Under the pieces are notes generated by a model. That model made no database searches. It worked only from the letters and a program-made list of their open reading frames with translations, and had not been told where the DNA came from. From assembly GCA_021825945.1 (NCBI GenBank), contig JAKAFN010000001.1:124001-188000 (forward strand): a DNA stretch of 64,000 nt. The letters are read 5' to 3'. Positions 38,640-46,270 of the stretch are shown in pieces. A program made the position numbers and the translations under genes. The stretch's first letter is position 1; each line of letters opens with the position of its first letter. The stretch is from Pseudomonadota bacterium (lineage in GTDB: Bacteria > Pseudomonadota > Gammaproteobacteria > Burkholderiales > Burkholderiaceae_F).

Positions 38640-39464
38640 ATGAAAGCATTTGCGATCGGTCCGTTGGTATTGCCGTACACGTGGTTCACCGGGATGGCGG
38701 CGCTCGCGCTGGGCTTCCAGGTGGGGCAGCGCGTGGCGCGTCGGACCGGTGCGCGCGATGTCGGCCCGCATCTGTTCCACGTTCTGCTGGCAGGACTGCT
38801 CGGCGCGCGGATCGCGTTCGTTTTGCGGTTTTGGTCCGCCTACCGACAATCTCCCTGGAGCATTCCGGATGTCCGTGATGGCGGCTGGGCGCCGGTGGCG
38901 GGCATCATCGTCGCCATCGGGTATGCGTTTTGGCTGGATCGTGGGGTTGCCGGCCTGCGCAAGCCGATCGTCGCCGGAGCACTGGCGGCAAGCTGCGCGG
39001 GGGCCGTGGGTGCGGGCGTGGTGGTTGCATTGCCGCCGCCCGCCCGATCTGCGGTACTGCCGGATGTCCGCTTGCCGGTGCTCACCGGTGGCAGCGTGTC
39101 GCTTGCCGATTTTCGCGGCAAGCCGGTGGTGGTGAACATGTGGGCGACGTGGTGTCCGCCTTGCGTGCGGGAACTCCCGACTCTGGTGCGCGCGCAGGCG
39201 GCGCATCCGGAGATCCGGTTCGTGTTCGTGGCGCAGGAAGACTCTCCGCAGCGGGTACGCGCATTCCTGTCATCGCGGCATCTGGCGCCTCGCAACGTCT
39301 TGCTCGACGCCGACGGCACCGTGGCTGCGCGGTTCGGCTCGCGCGCCCTGCCGACGACGCTGTTTTTCGATTCCCGGGGTCGCCTGCGGGCGGCACGGAT
39401 GGGGGCGTTGTCTGCGGCCACGCTGGCGCAGCGTCTGGGGCCGATTTCGGAGGGCGCACGATGA
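38640..39464 (+). CDS. Membrane protein fusing an Lgt-like segment to a TlpA thioredoxin domain
   Basis: A 274-residue protein from the ATG at 38640. The first 130 residues have about four membrane segments (about 5-25, 43-63, 84-98 and 108-131). The stretches IGPLVLPYTWFTGMAALALG and LLAGLLGARIAFVL recall the N-terminal part of prolipoprotein diacylglyceryl transferase, but the catalytic region of that enzyme is absent. The rest is a TlpA/ResA-type thioredoxin fold with the redox motif WCPPC (171-175) and the cis-proline loop RALPTTLFF. It probably acts as a periplasmic thiol reductase, for example in cytochrome c maturation. It overlaps greB by four bases. Confidence 0.85.
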   Translation: MKAFAIGPLVLPYTWFTGMAALALGFQVGQRVARRTGARDVGPHLFHVLLAGLLGARIAFVLRFWSAYRQSPWSIPDVRDGGWAPVAGIIVAIGYAFWLDRGVAGLRKPIVAGALAASCAGAVGAGVVVALPPPARSAVLPDVRLPVLTGGSVSLADFRGKPVVVNMWATWCPPCVRELPTLVRAQAAHPEIRFVFVAQEDSPQRVRAFLSSRHLAPRNVLLDADGTVAARFGSRALPTTLFFDSRGRLRAARMGALSAATLAQRLGPISEGAR

Positions 39465-40042
39465 GCAAGGCGTTCGTGAAGGAGTCGGCCGGCGACGACG
39501 AGGAGGAGGCGTTTGAAGCGCCGGCGATTCCGGTCGGCGCCAAGAATTACATGACGATGGGCGGCTATTGGCGGTTGCGCCGGGAGTTGAGCCATCTCGT
39601 CAATGTTGCGCGGCCGGAGGTCGTGCACACGGTGTCATGGGCGGCGTCGAATGGCGACCGCTCGGAAAACGGCGACTACATTTACGGCAAGCGGCGTCTG
39701 CGCGAGATCGATCGCCGCATCCGATTTCTGACCAAACGGCTCGAATCCGCCGAGGTGGTCGATCCGGCGGCACGCGGCGCCACCGATCAGGTGTTCTTCG
39801 GCGCTCACGTCGAATACGAAACCCGCGACGGTTCGCGCAACGCGGTGACGATCGTCGGGGTGGATGAAGTCGACCCCGCGCGCCGCCGCGTGAGCTGGAT
39901 TTCGCCGATCGCTCGCGCTTTGCTCAAGGCGCGGGAAGGCGACACCGTACAGTTCCGTACCCCGGCGGGCATCGAGACGGTCGAGGTTCTCTCGGTGCGT
40001 TATCCCTCGGCGGATTCCGATGAGGAGTCGTCCTCGGGCTGA
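39461..40042 (+). CDS. greB: Transcription elongation factor GreB
   Basis: Stimulates RNA cleavage by backtracked RNA polymerase. It is 193 residues from the ATG at 39461, which follows GGAGG and overlaps the upstream stop (ATGA). An N-terminal extension of about 25 acidic residues precedes the conserved NYMTMGGYWRLRRELSHL. NGDRSENGDYIYGKRRLREIDRR carries the acidic tip of the coiled coil and identifies GreB over GreA. The C-terminal FKBP-like domain ends WISPIARALLKAREGDTV. The last 43 bases, encoding the acidic Ser-rich tail, overlap the end of spoT on the other strand. Confidence 0.95.
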   Translation: MSKAFVKESAGDDEEEAFEAPAIPVGAKNYMTMGGYWRLRRELSHLVNVARPEVVHTVSWAASNGDRSENGDYIYGKRRLREIDRRIRFLTKRLESAEVVDPAARGATDQVFFGAHVEYETRDGSRNAVTIVGVDEVDPARRRVSWISPIARALLKAREGDTVQFRTPAGIETVEVLSVRYPSADSDEESSSG

Positions 40043-42393
40043 CCTCGCGGCGATTGCCGGGCGCGCGCGACGCGCGTCACCTGGCGAATATGGCGCAGTG
40101 TCCGTACGACGCGGGCCAGGTGGCGCCGGTCGTGGACCTGGATCTTGAAGTGGATGGTGACGTCGTTGGTGTCATCGTCGTCGTCGACATTCACGCTGGC
40201 GATGTTCGACTCCGATTCGGCAATGGCCACGGCGACGTAGCCCAGGACGCCGCGCTCGTTGCGCGCGCGCACGTCGATGTTTACCCCATAGACGCCGATC
40301 GGGTTCTGCGCCCAGCGCAGTTCGATCCATCGCTCGGGTTCGCCCCGGCGGGCCCGTTTCGCAACCGAACAGTCCGCCTGATGGACGACCAGGCCTAGAT
40401 CCCGCCGCAACTGGCCGATGACTTCATCGCCCGGGATCGGCGTGCAGCAGTTGGCGAATTGCAGGGCCATGCCTTCTGTGCCTTCGATCTGCAGCGCTTC
40501 ACCGGGCTTGGCGTCGAACGCCGTGAGCGCTTCCCCGGCGCCCTCGGCCGTCGCGGTGCCGCGGAACAGGATGATGCTCAGCTGCCGTGCAAGCACGGCA
40601 GCCAGGCGCCGGCCCAGGCCGATGTCGGACAGTAGGTCTTCCCGGTCCTTGGCTTGCGCCTCGCGCAGCAGTTCGCTCCATTGTTCGGCACCGACATCGG
40701 CCAGATCGAACGTGAACTGGTGTGCGGCCTGGGCCAACAGGCGCAGGCCGAGTTCGACCGACTCCTGGCGTTTCATCGTCCGCAGGAAGTGGCGGATCTC
40801 CGATCGCGCACGTCCGGTCCGCACGAAACCGAGCCAGCCGGGATTGGGCTGCGCAGTCGGACCGATGATGACTTCGACGATTTCGCCGTTGTGCAGTTCG
40901 CTGCGTAGCGATTGCATGTCGCCGTTGATTCGCGCCGCGATGCAGCGGTTGCCGATGTCGGTGTGGATCGCATAGGCGAAATCGACCGGCGTCGCGCCGC
41001 GCGGCAGCGGCACGATCTTCCCTTTGGGCGTGAATACGTAGACCTTGTCGGGGAATAGGTCCACCTTGATGGTTTCGAGAAACTCAGCGGAATCCCCGGT
41101 CTGTTGCTGGATTTCGATCAGCGATTGCAGCCATTCGTGGGTGCGCGCCTGCATCTCGGTGAAACTCTTGGCGTTTTCTTTGTATAGCCAGTGTGCCGCG
41201 ACCCCCGCCTCTGCGACGCGGTTCATGTCGCGGGTACGGATCTGAAACTCGACCGGCTGCCCGAACGGCCCGATCAGGGTCGTATGCAGCGACTGGTAGC
41301 CGTTGAGTTTGGGGATCGCGATGTAGTCCTTGAATTTCCCGGGAACCGGTTTATAGAGGCCGTGCAGCACGCCCAGCGCCAGGTAGCACTCGGGAACCGA
41401 GCCGACGATCACGCGGAAGCCGTAGATGTCGAGTACTTCGGAGAGGGACAGGTGTTTTTCGGCCATCTTGCGGTAGATGCCGTAGAGGGTCTTCTCCCGC
41501 CCGAACACGTCTGCCTTGAGTTTGTTGCGTGTCAGCGTCTCCTGTACGGCCACGCGGATCTTTTCCAGCACTTCGCGCCGGTTGCCGCGTGCCGTGAGAA
41601 TGGCTTTTTCGAGCACCCGATGGCGCATCGGGTAGAGATGCGCGAAGCACGCCTCCTGCAACTCGCGGTAAATTTCGTTCAAACCGAGGCGGTGCGCGAT
41701 CGGAACGTAGATTTCGAGCGTCTCGCGGGCGATCCGCCGCTGGCGCCCCCGGTCCATCGCCTCGAGCGTGCGGATGTTGTGCAGGCGGTCGGCAAGTTTG
41801 ATGAGGATGACACGGACGTCGTGCGCCATCGCCAGCAGCATCTTGCGGAAGTTCTCCGCCTGCGCCTCGGCCTGGCTCGCGAAGTTCAGGCGATCGAGTT
41901 TGGAAACGCCATCGACGAGGTCGGCGACCACCGGACCGAACTTCGCGACCAGATCCGACTTGGATACGCCGGAATCTTCCATGACATCGTGCAGCAGCGC
42001 GGCCTGGATTGCCGGGACGTCCATGCGCCACTTGGCAAGGATTCCCGCGACGGCGACCGGATGGGTGATATAGGGCTCGCCGCTCTTGCGAAACTGGCCG
42101 AGATGCGCGGCGTCCGAAAAGCGGAACGCTTCGCGGACCTTCTGGATGTCGCTCGAGGAAAGATAGGTCCTTAGCGTCTCGGTCAGTTCGCCGAAACGCA
42201 CGACCTTGGGGTCGAGTGTCGCTTGGTCTGCGCCGGTACGCCAGACCGCGCTTCCGGCTTTGCGCAGGGCCGCCGCGGCCCTGCGGGCGAACCCGGGCGG
42301 CTTGGTCTGCGCCCCCGGTCCTTCCGGCGTTGCGGAAGCAGGCGGCGATACGGGAGAAGGGGCCGGGGGGTCGCCCGGCGATGTGGTGGTCAT
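40000..42393 (-). CDS. spoT: Bifunctional (p)ppGpp synthetase/hydrolase
   Basis: Long RSH protein of 797 residues controlling the stringent alarmone. The hydrolase HD domain is intact (YITHP, ALLHDVMEDSG, IKLADRLHN), followed by the synthetase domain (GREKTLYGIYRKM, DIYGFRVIV, KDYIAIPKLNGYQSLHT), a TGS domain (DKVYVFTPKGKIVPLP), the conserved-cysteine region ANCCTPIPGDE and an ACT domain. An N-terminal Pro/Ala extension of about 50 residues is unusual. It lies 61 bases downstream of rpoZ and probably shares its transcript, as in many proteobacteria. The tail overlaps greB in antisense. There is no clear ribosome binding site. Confidence 0.95.
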   Translation of the reverse strand: MTTTSPGDPPAPSPVSPPASATPEGPGAQTKPPGFARRAAAALRKAGSAVWRTGADQATLDPKVVRFGELTETLRTYLSSSDIQKVREAFRFSDAAHLGQFRKSGEPYITHPVAVAGILAKWRMDVPAIQAALLHDVMEDSGVSKSDLVAKFGPVVADLVDGVSKLDRLNFASQAEAQAENFRKMLLAMAHDVRVILIKLADRLHNIRTLEAMDRGRQRRIARETLEIYVPIAHRLGLNEIYRELQEACFAHLYPMRHRVLEKAILTARGNRREVLEKIRVAVQETLTRNKLKADVFGREKTLYGIYRKMAEKHLSLSEVLDIYGFRVIVGSVPECYLALGVLHGLYKPVPGKFKDYIAIPKLNGYQSLHTTLIGPFGQPVEFQIRTRDMNRVAEAGVAAHWLYKENAKSFTEMQARTHEWLQSLIEIQQQTGDSAEFLETIKVDLFPDKVYVFTPKGKIVPLPRGATPVDFAYAIHTDIGNRCIAARINGDMQSLRSELHNGEIVEVIIGPTAQPNPGWLGFVRTGRARSEIRHFLRTMKRQESVELGLRLLAQAAHQFTFDLADVGAEQWSELLREAQAKDREDLLSDIGLGRRLAAVLARQLSIILFRGTATAEGAGEALTAFDAKPGEALQIEGTEGMALQFANCCTPIPGDEVIGQLRRDLGLVVHQADCSVAKRARRGEPERWIELRWAQNPIGVYGVNIDVRARNERGVLGYVAVAIAESESNIASVNVDDDDDTNDVTIHFKIQVHDRRHLARVVRTLRHIRQVTRVARARQSPRGQPEDDSSSESAEG

Positions 42394-42454
42394 GAGCGCT
42401 ACGCTAGCGCGCAGACGTCAAATCGGCAATTTGATTGCCGGGCAAGGAAACCTG

Positions 42455-42658
42455 TCAGGTTGGAACCTTGCGCAACATTTCCAGCCCCACTTTTCCGGAT
42501 GCGATTTCGCGCAGCGCCGCAACGGCGGGTTTGTCCTTGGTCTCGATCCGGGGGGTATGTCCCTGGGAGAGTTGGCGGGCGCGATACGCTGCCGCTAGCA
42601 CGAGCTGGAAGCGGTTCGGGATCTGCTTGAGGCAGTCTTCTACGGTGATGCGGGCCAT
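42455..42658 (-). CDS. rpoZ: DNA-directed RNA polymerase omega subunit
   Basis: Small polymerase subunit that chaperones beta-prime and forms part of a ppGpp binding site. The 67-residue protein starts at the ATG at 42658 with [20 protein letters not shown] and has [12 protein letters not shown] and [16 protein letters not shown], the omega signature. Eighteen extra codons upstream in the frame are not conserved. In related genomes gmk usually precedes it; here a response regulator gene lies 123 bases upstream instead. spoT follows, a functionally sensible pairing. Confidence 0.95.
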   Translation of the reverse strand: MARITVEDCLKQIPNRFQLVLAAAYRARQLSQGHTPRIETKDKPAVAALREIASGKVGLEMLRKVPT

Positions 42659-42781
42659 GATCGGGCAACCAGTCAGGATTGTAGGGGACCGATTATAGAC
42701 GTCGGACGGCATCGATCAAAACCGTGCCCGCCCCGGCTCCGGCTGCATCGTGCGGGTGCCCATCGTCCGGGCCCCCGGTTC

Positions 42782-43387
42782 TCAGGGGCGGATCAGATTT
42801 CCGGTGACCGCCTGCACCACCGCCTGGATCCGTGTCGCCACGCCCAACTTGGCGCGGGCGTTGTCGATGTGGAAGTCGACAGTCCGCTTGCTCAGGCCGA
42901 CGATCCGGGCGATTTCGTCCGAGGTCTTGCCGCGCGCCGACCAGGTGAGTACCTCGGCTTCGCGCCCGGTGAGTCCGATGTTTCCCCGCCAGTGGCTGGC
43001 GCGCGCGATGCGTGTCAGCCGTGCGGCGATGATGGCCGCGAGCATATCGAAGTCGATCGGCTTGGTGACATAGTCGTCGGCACCGAGTTGTCGGCCCTTG
43101 AGCTGACTCTCCCGCTCGGTGAGCGCGGTGAGAAACACGAACGGCATGTCCGAAAACCGTGGTGCCATGGCGGTGAGATGCTCCAGGACCTCGAACCCGG
43201 ACAGACCCGGCATACTCACGTCACACAAAACGAGGTCCGGTTGGCAGGCCAGGATTGCCGCCATCCCGGCATGCCCGTCGTATGCCAGAATGACTTCGTG
43301 GCCGCGTTCGGCGAGGTCTTCTTGGATGAGCGACGCAGTTTCGCGTTCGTCTTCGATGCACAGAATCGTTTTCCGGCTTCCGGGCAC
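42782..43387 (-). CDS. NarL/FixJ-type response regulator
   Basis: A 201-residue two-domain regulator from GTG 43387. The receiver domain begins ILCIEDERETASL; the phospho-acceptor is D56 in DLVLCDVSMPG, with the switch residues in FLTAL and KPI. A LuxR-type helix-turn-helix follows from about residue 135 (LTGREAEVLTWSARGKTSDEIARIVGLSKRTV, of which the second half is the recognition unit). Thirty bases separate its start from that of the divergent sensor kinase, so they are the likely cognate pair. The ribosome binding site AAAGG lies 11 bases off the GTG, which is long. The target genes are unknown. Confidence 0.9.
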   Translation of the reverse strand: MPGSRKTILCIEDERETASLIQEDLAERGHEVILAYDGHAGMAAILACQPDLVLCDVSMPGLSGFEVLEHLTAMAPRFSDMPFVFLTALTERESQLKGRQLGADDYVTKPIDFDMLAAIIAARLTRIARASHWRGNIGLTGREAEVLTWSARGKTSDEIARIVGLSKRTVDFHIDNARAKLGVATRIQAVVQAVTGNLIRP

Positions 43388-43417
43388 GGTGTACCAACCT
43401 TTCTGCAGGCGGCGATC

Positions 43418-45016
43418 GTGACGCAACGCTACTCCATCCGAACGCGGCTGTCGCTTTCGCTGGCTCTGCTTGGCTTGCTGGCCTTGACGCTGGGGGTGTT
43501 CAGTGTGGCGAGCCTGCGGACGGTTGACTCGGCGTCGGCGCAAATCCGCGATCGCTGGCTACAGAGCGTACGCTTTCTGGGCGACGTCACCAATTACACC
43601 TCTGATTTTCGCGGTGCCGAGGCCGACCGGTTGCTTGCCCGGAGTCCTGCCGACGCCGCTGCCGCCGATCGGGCCATCGCCGATCTGGATCGAATCATAT
43701 CGGTTTCGCGACGTAATTATGAGTCGCTTCCTCACAATGGCACGGAAACGGAATTGTGGCGGGATTTCGAAGGGTACTGGGCGACATACCGGGCCCTGGC
43801 GGATCGGGAGTTCGCATTGGCGAGGCAGCGGCATGTGCGGGAGGCGGAGGCCTTGTACCGGTCGAAGTCGATGGCGGCGTACCGTGCGGCCAGTGACGCC
43901 GTGGACCTCCTTACCGACCGCACGGTACGCAGCGCCAACGAGGCCAGCAACCGCGCGGATGAAACGTTTCATCAGGCGTTCGCGTGGATCGGGATCGCCA
44001 TCGCCCTTGCGGGCTTGTGGGTGGTCCTGTCGATATGGCATATCGCGCGCACGGTGTCGGGGCCGATCCTCGGACTGGCCGGTCGTATGCGCGAACTGGC
44101 CGCGAACCGTACGGGCGGCGAGATCGAGGGAACCGGTCGGGGCGACGAGATCGGCGAAATGGCGCGCGCCGTGGTGGTATTCCGCAATAACGCGATCGAA
44201 CTCATGGCGAGCCAGCGTGGGCTGGAGCAGCAGGCGTCGATGCTCGCGGAGAAACTGGCGGCGGAGCGGGAACTGGCGGCGGTGCAGCGCAATTTCATCG
44301 CAGTTGCCTCGCACGAGTTCCGCACCCCGCTGACCTGGATCGATGGCCAGGCGCAGCGCTTGCTCAAGATGAAAGGGACACCGAGCGACGAGGTTTTCGA
44401 GCGTGCGGGAAAGATCCGGGCGGCGGTGCAGCGGATCACGAACGTGATGGATCGCTTGCTGAACTCGTCGCGATTGGTGGAAGAGCGCGGCAGCCTGTAT
44501 TTCCATCCCGCGCCGATCGATTTGGCGGCGATCCTGCGCGAAGTGTGTCAGGTGTACCGGGAAATCGCGTCGGAGGCGCGGATCGACGAGGATTTCTCGG
44601 ACTTGCCGCGGCAGATCGAGGGAGATGCCAGACTGTTGGATCAGGCGTTCGGGAACTTGTTGTCCAATTCGATCAAGTATTCTCCGGGCGGTGCGCGAGT
44701 GCGGGTGCATGGCGGTGTGGAGTCCGGCCCGGAAGGCATCCCGACGTGTGTGCGGGTGGCGGTCGAGGATCAGGGAATGGGGATCCCTCCCGAGGATCGG
44801 GAACATTTGTTCGAGCGCCATTTCCGCGGCGCGAAGGTCAAAGGGATTGTCGGAACCGGGATCGGCTTGTACTTGGCGAAGATGATCGTCGACATGCACG
44901 GGGGCGAAATTCGGGTCGAGAGCGAGGCGGGGCGTGGTTCCCGATTTACGGTGATCTTGCCGATCGCGCAGGGGGGGAAGACCATGCAGGCGATGGCAGG
45001 CGTGGAGTCGCAATGA
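43418..45016 (+). CDS. Membrane sensor histidine kinase
   Basis: A 532-residue hybrid-free kinase from GTG 43418; the frame is open much further upstream but only as the antisense of the response regulator. TM1 is about 10-33, a periplasmic four-helix-bundle (4HB-MCP-like) sensor about 34-186, TM2 about 187-210 and HAMP 211-264. The HisKA box FIAVASHEFRTPLTW places the phospho-histidine at H299. The ATPase domain has NLLSNSIKYSPGG (N box), DQGMGIPPED (G1) and GTGIGLYLAKMIV (G2). The ligand is unknown. Its stop overlaps the start of a small secreted protein (ATGA). Confidence 0.92.
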   Translation: MTQRYSIRTRLSLSLALLGLLALTLGVFSVASLRTVDSASAQIRDRWLQSVRFLGDVTNYTSDFRGAEADRLLARSPADAAAADRAIADLDRIISVSRRNYESLPHNGTETELWRDFEGYWATYRALADREFALARQRHVREAEALYRSKSMAAYRAASDAVDLLTDRTVRSANEASNRADETFHQAFAWIGIAIALAGLWVVLSIWHIARTVSGPILGLAGRMRELAANRTGGEIEGTGRGDEIGEMARAVVVFRNNAIELMASQRGLEQQASMLAEKLAAERELAAVQRNFIAVASHEFRTPLTWIDGQAQRLLKMKGTPSDEVFERAGKIRAAVQRITNVMDRLLNSSRLVEERGSLYFHPAPIDLAAILREVCQVYREIASEARIDEDFSDLPRQIEGDARLLDQAFGNLLSNSIKYSPGGARVRVHGGVESGPEGIPTCVRVAVEDQGMGIPPEDREHLFERHFRGAKVKGIVGTGIGLYLAKMIVDMHGGEIRVESEAGRGSRFTVILPIAQGGKTMQAMAGVESQ

Positions 45017-45552
45017 CAGGAAACAGGGACGGACGGAACGTGGGGAACAACGGAATTTCTGGGCGCGTATCCAGGTGGGGACAGCGCGGGCGGGGGCGGC
45101 GTCTTTCGCAGGCTGCGCTGGCGGTCGGATTGGCGGTCGCGGCGACTGTGGCGGCCGCCGATGACAGCGCGTTGCCGGTCGTGTCGCGCGGCGAGTGCAA
45201 TTCGGCCGTGATCGCGCGCTGTCGCGAGCCGCTGTCGGACCAGCCGGTCGTGATCGATCCTGCGTTTCCCGTAGGCGGGATCACGCGCAGGCAATGGGGA
45301 AACATCCTGAATTCGATTCCTGACGCCGGGCGAATCGTGATTTTCGGCGAACGATTGCGCGGCCCCGGGGTACATGCGGCGTTCGCCCGCAACCTCGGGA
45401 CGGAACAGCCCGAACAGATCACGCGCAAAGCTCCGGGAGGAGCCCTATGTACGACATCGACCCGTAGCGGCTCGACGTACTGCTCTCGCTCCGGGAACGT
45501 GATGCCGGGCGTCGAGCCGCCGATCGTCCAGACGTGGTCATTCCATTTTTGA
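45013..45552 (+). CDS. Predicted secreted protein coupled to the sensor kinase
   Basis: A 179-residue protein of no recognised family. ATG 45013 overlaps the kinase stop and has GGAG six bases upstream. A twin-arginine-free, basic N-terminus leads into a signal-like segment (LSQAALAVGLAVAATVAAADD). The mature part has two cysteines close together (GECNSAVIARCRE) and two more near the end (ALCTTSTR and TYCSRSG). Coupling suggests it works with the kinase, perhaps as a periplasmic partner. The last 134 bases overlap imuA in antisense, and the composition after about residue 145 changes, so the authentic C-terminus may be shorter. Confidence 0.6.
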   Translation: MTGNRDGRNVGNNGISGRVSRWGQRGRGRRLSQAALAVGLAVAATVAAADDSALPVVSRGECNSAVIARCREPLSDQPVVIDPAFPVGGITRRQWGNILNSIPDAGRIVIFGERLRGPGVHAAFARNLGTEQPEQITRKAPGGALCTTSTRSGSTYCSRSGNVMPGVEPPIVQTWSFHF

Positions 45553-46270
45553 GTTGCGCTGGTTCCGGGGACGGTGTTTCGCAGCGATACCCCGCCATCG
45601 CATCGCGCCAGTTCGCGGGGCGTACCCGAAGCAGGATCGGGTCGAGCAAGGGGTGGCCGCGGCGCTTGAGGATGCAGGCCGAGAGCCGGCCGGCGTCGTC
45701 TCGCAGTCGGATGCGCAACGTTGCCGGCGAAGGAGTGTGCGCATTGTTTGGGGACCGCAGGATGAACACCAGTGTCCGGCTTCGCTGCGCAAGCAGATGC
45801 AGTCGCCGCAGGGCATGGAATCCGGCGTCCGCACCTTGGGTATCCGGAACCCATCCCAGCACGGCGCCGAGTTGTCCGCTGCGTAGGCACTGCTCCAGTG
45901 CCCAGTGACTTTCCCGCGGCGAATCGGGGCGAATGAAAATGTGATCGGCCGGGTCGAGGCCCGCTTGGCTCAGCGCAGGGGCGTAGGGTAGCGCCGCGGG
46001 TTCCGCGGCGGGATGTTGCCTGCAGGGGAGCACCCATGCGCACGAGGTGCCGCGTTTGGTGGCGGCAGCCAAGGCGGGCTGCAATAGGCTCAGCTCTCCA
46101 ATTCCCGGATGGTCGACCAGCAGTTCGATCAGCCGACCCTGTGGCCAGCCGCCGCCGGGCAGTTCTCGGTCGAGCGCGGCGAAGCCGCTGGATGCGCAGT
46201 GCTCCGACTGGTCGTGCGTGAGCGCGTTGGCGCGCCAGACGCCCGGGGGAAGCGGTTCAGTGGAAATCAT
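45419..46270 (-). CDS. imuA: Translesion synthesis accessory protein ImuA
   Basis: ImuA is a RecA-like, SulA-related accessory factor of the ImuA-ImuB-DnaE2 mutasome. The family core is clear: FAALDRELPGGGWPQGRLIELL, ELSLLQPALAAA, LGAVLGWVPD and CILKRRGHPLLDPILLRV. From the ATG at 46270 it is 283 residues, but about 45-50 residues after the usual end are Ser/Arg-rich and overlap another gene, which suggests that an original stop was lost. The start overlaps the dnaE2 end by 14 bases. It is last in the operon, not first as in most described operons. Confidence 0.88.
   Translation of the reverse strand: MISTEPLPPGVWRANALTHDQSEHCASSGFAALDRELPGGGWPQGRLIELLVDHPGIGELSLLQPALAAATKRGTSCAWVLPCRQHPAAEPAALPYAPALSQAGLDPADHIFIRPDSPRESHWALEQCLRSGQLGAVLGWVPDTQGADAGFHALRRLHLLAQRSRTLVFILRSPNNAHTPSPATLRIRLRDDAGRLSACILKRRGHPLLDPILLRVRPANWRDAMAGYRCETPSPEPAQLKNGMTTSGRSAARRPASRSRSESSTSSRYGSMSYIGLLPELCA
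45467..45520. repeat. 11-bp inverted repeat within the convergent overlap
   Basis: GCGGCTCGACG (45467-45477) is the exact complement of CGTCGAGCCGC (45510-45520), with 32 bases between. It lies where the secreted-protein gene and imuA overlap tail to tail and could act as a shared transcriptional stop. A T5 run lies about 25 bases downstream on the plus strand. Confidence 0.5.

Noticed and set aside
38242..38643. 133-codon plus-strand frame in the gap before the TlpA fusion
   Set aside because: Arg/Pro/Ser-rich translation typical of non-coding high-GC DNA; no ribosome binding site and it overlaps a better-supported gene start.
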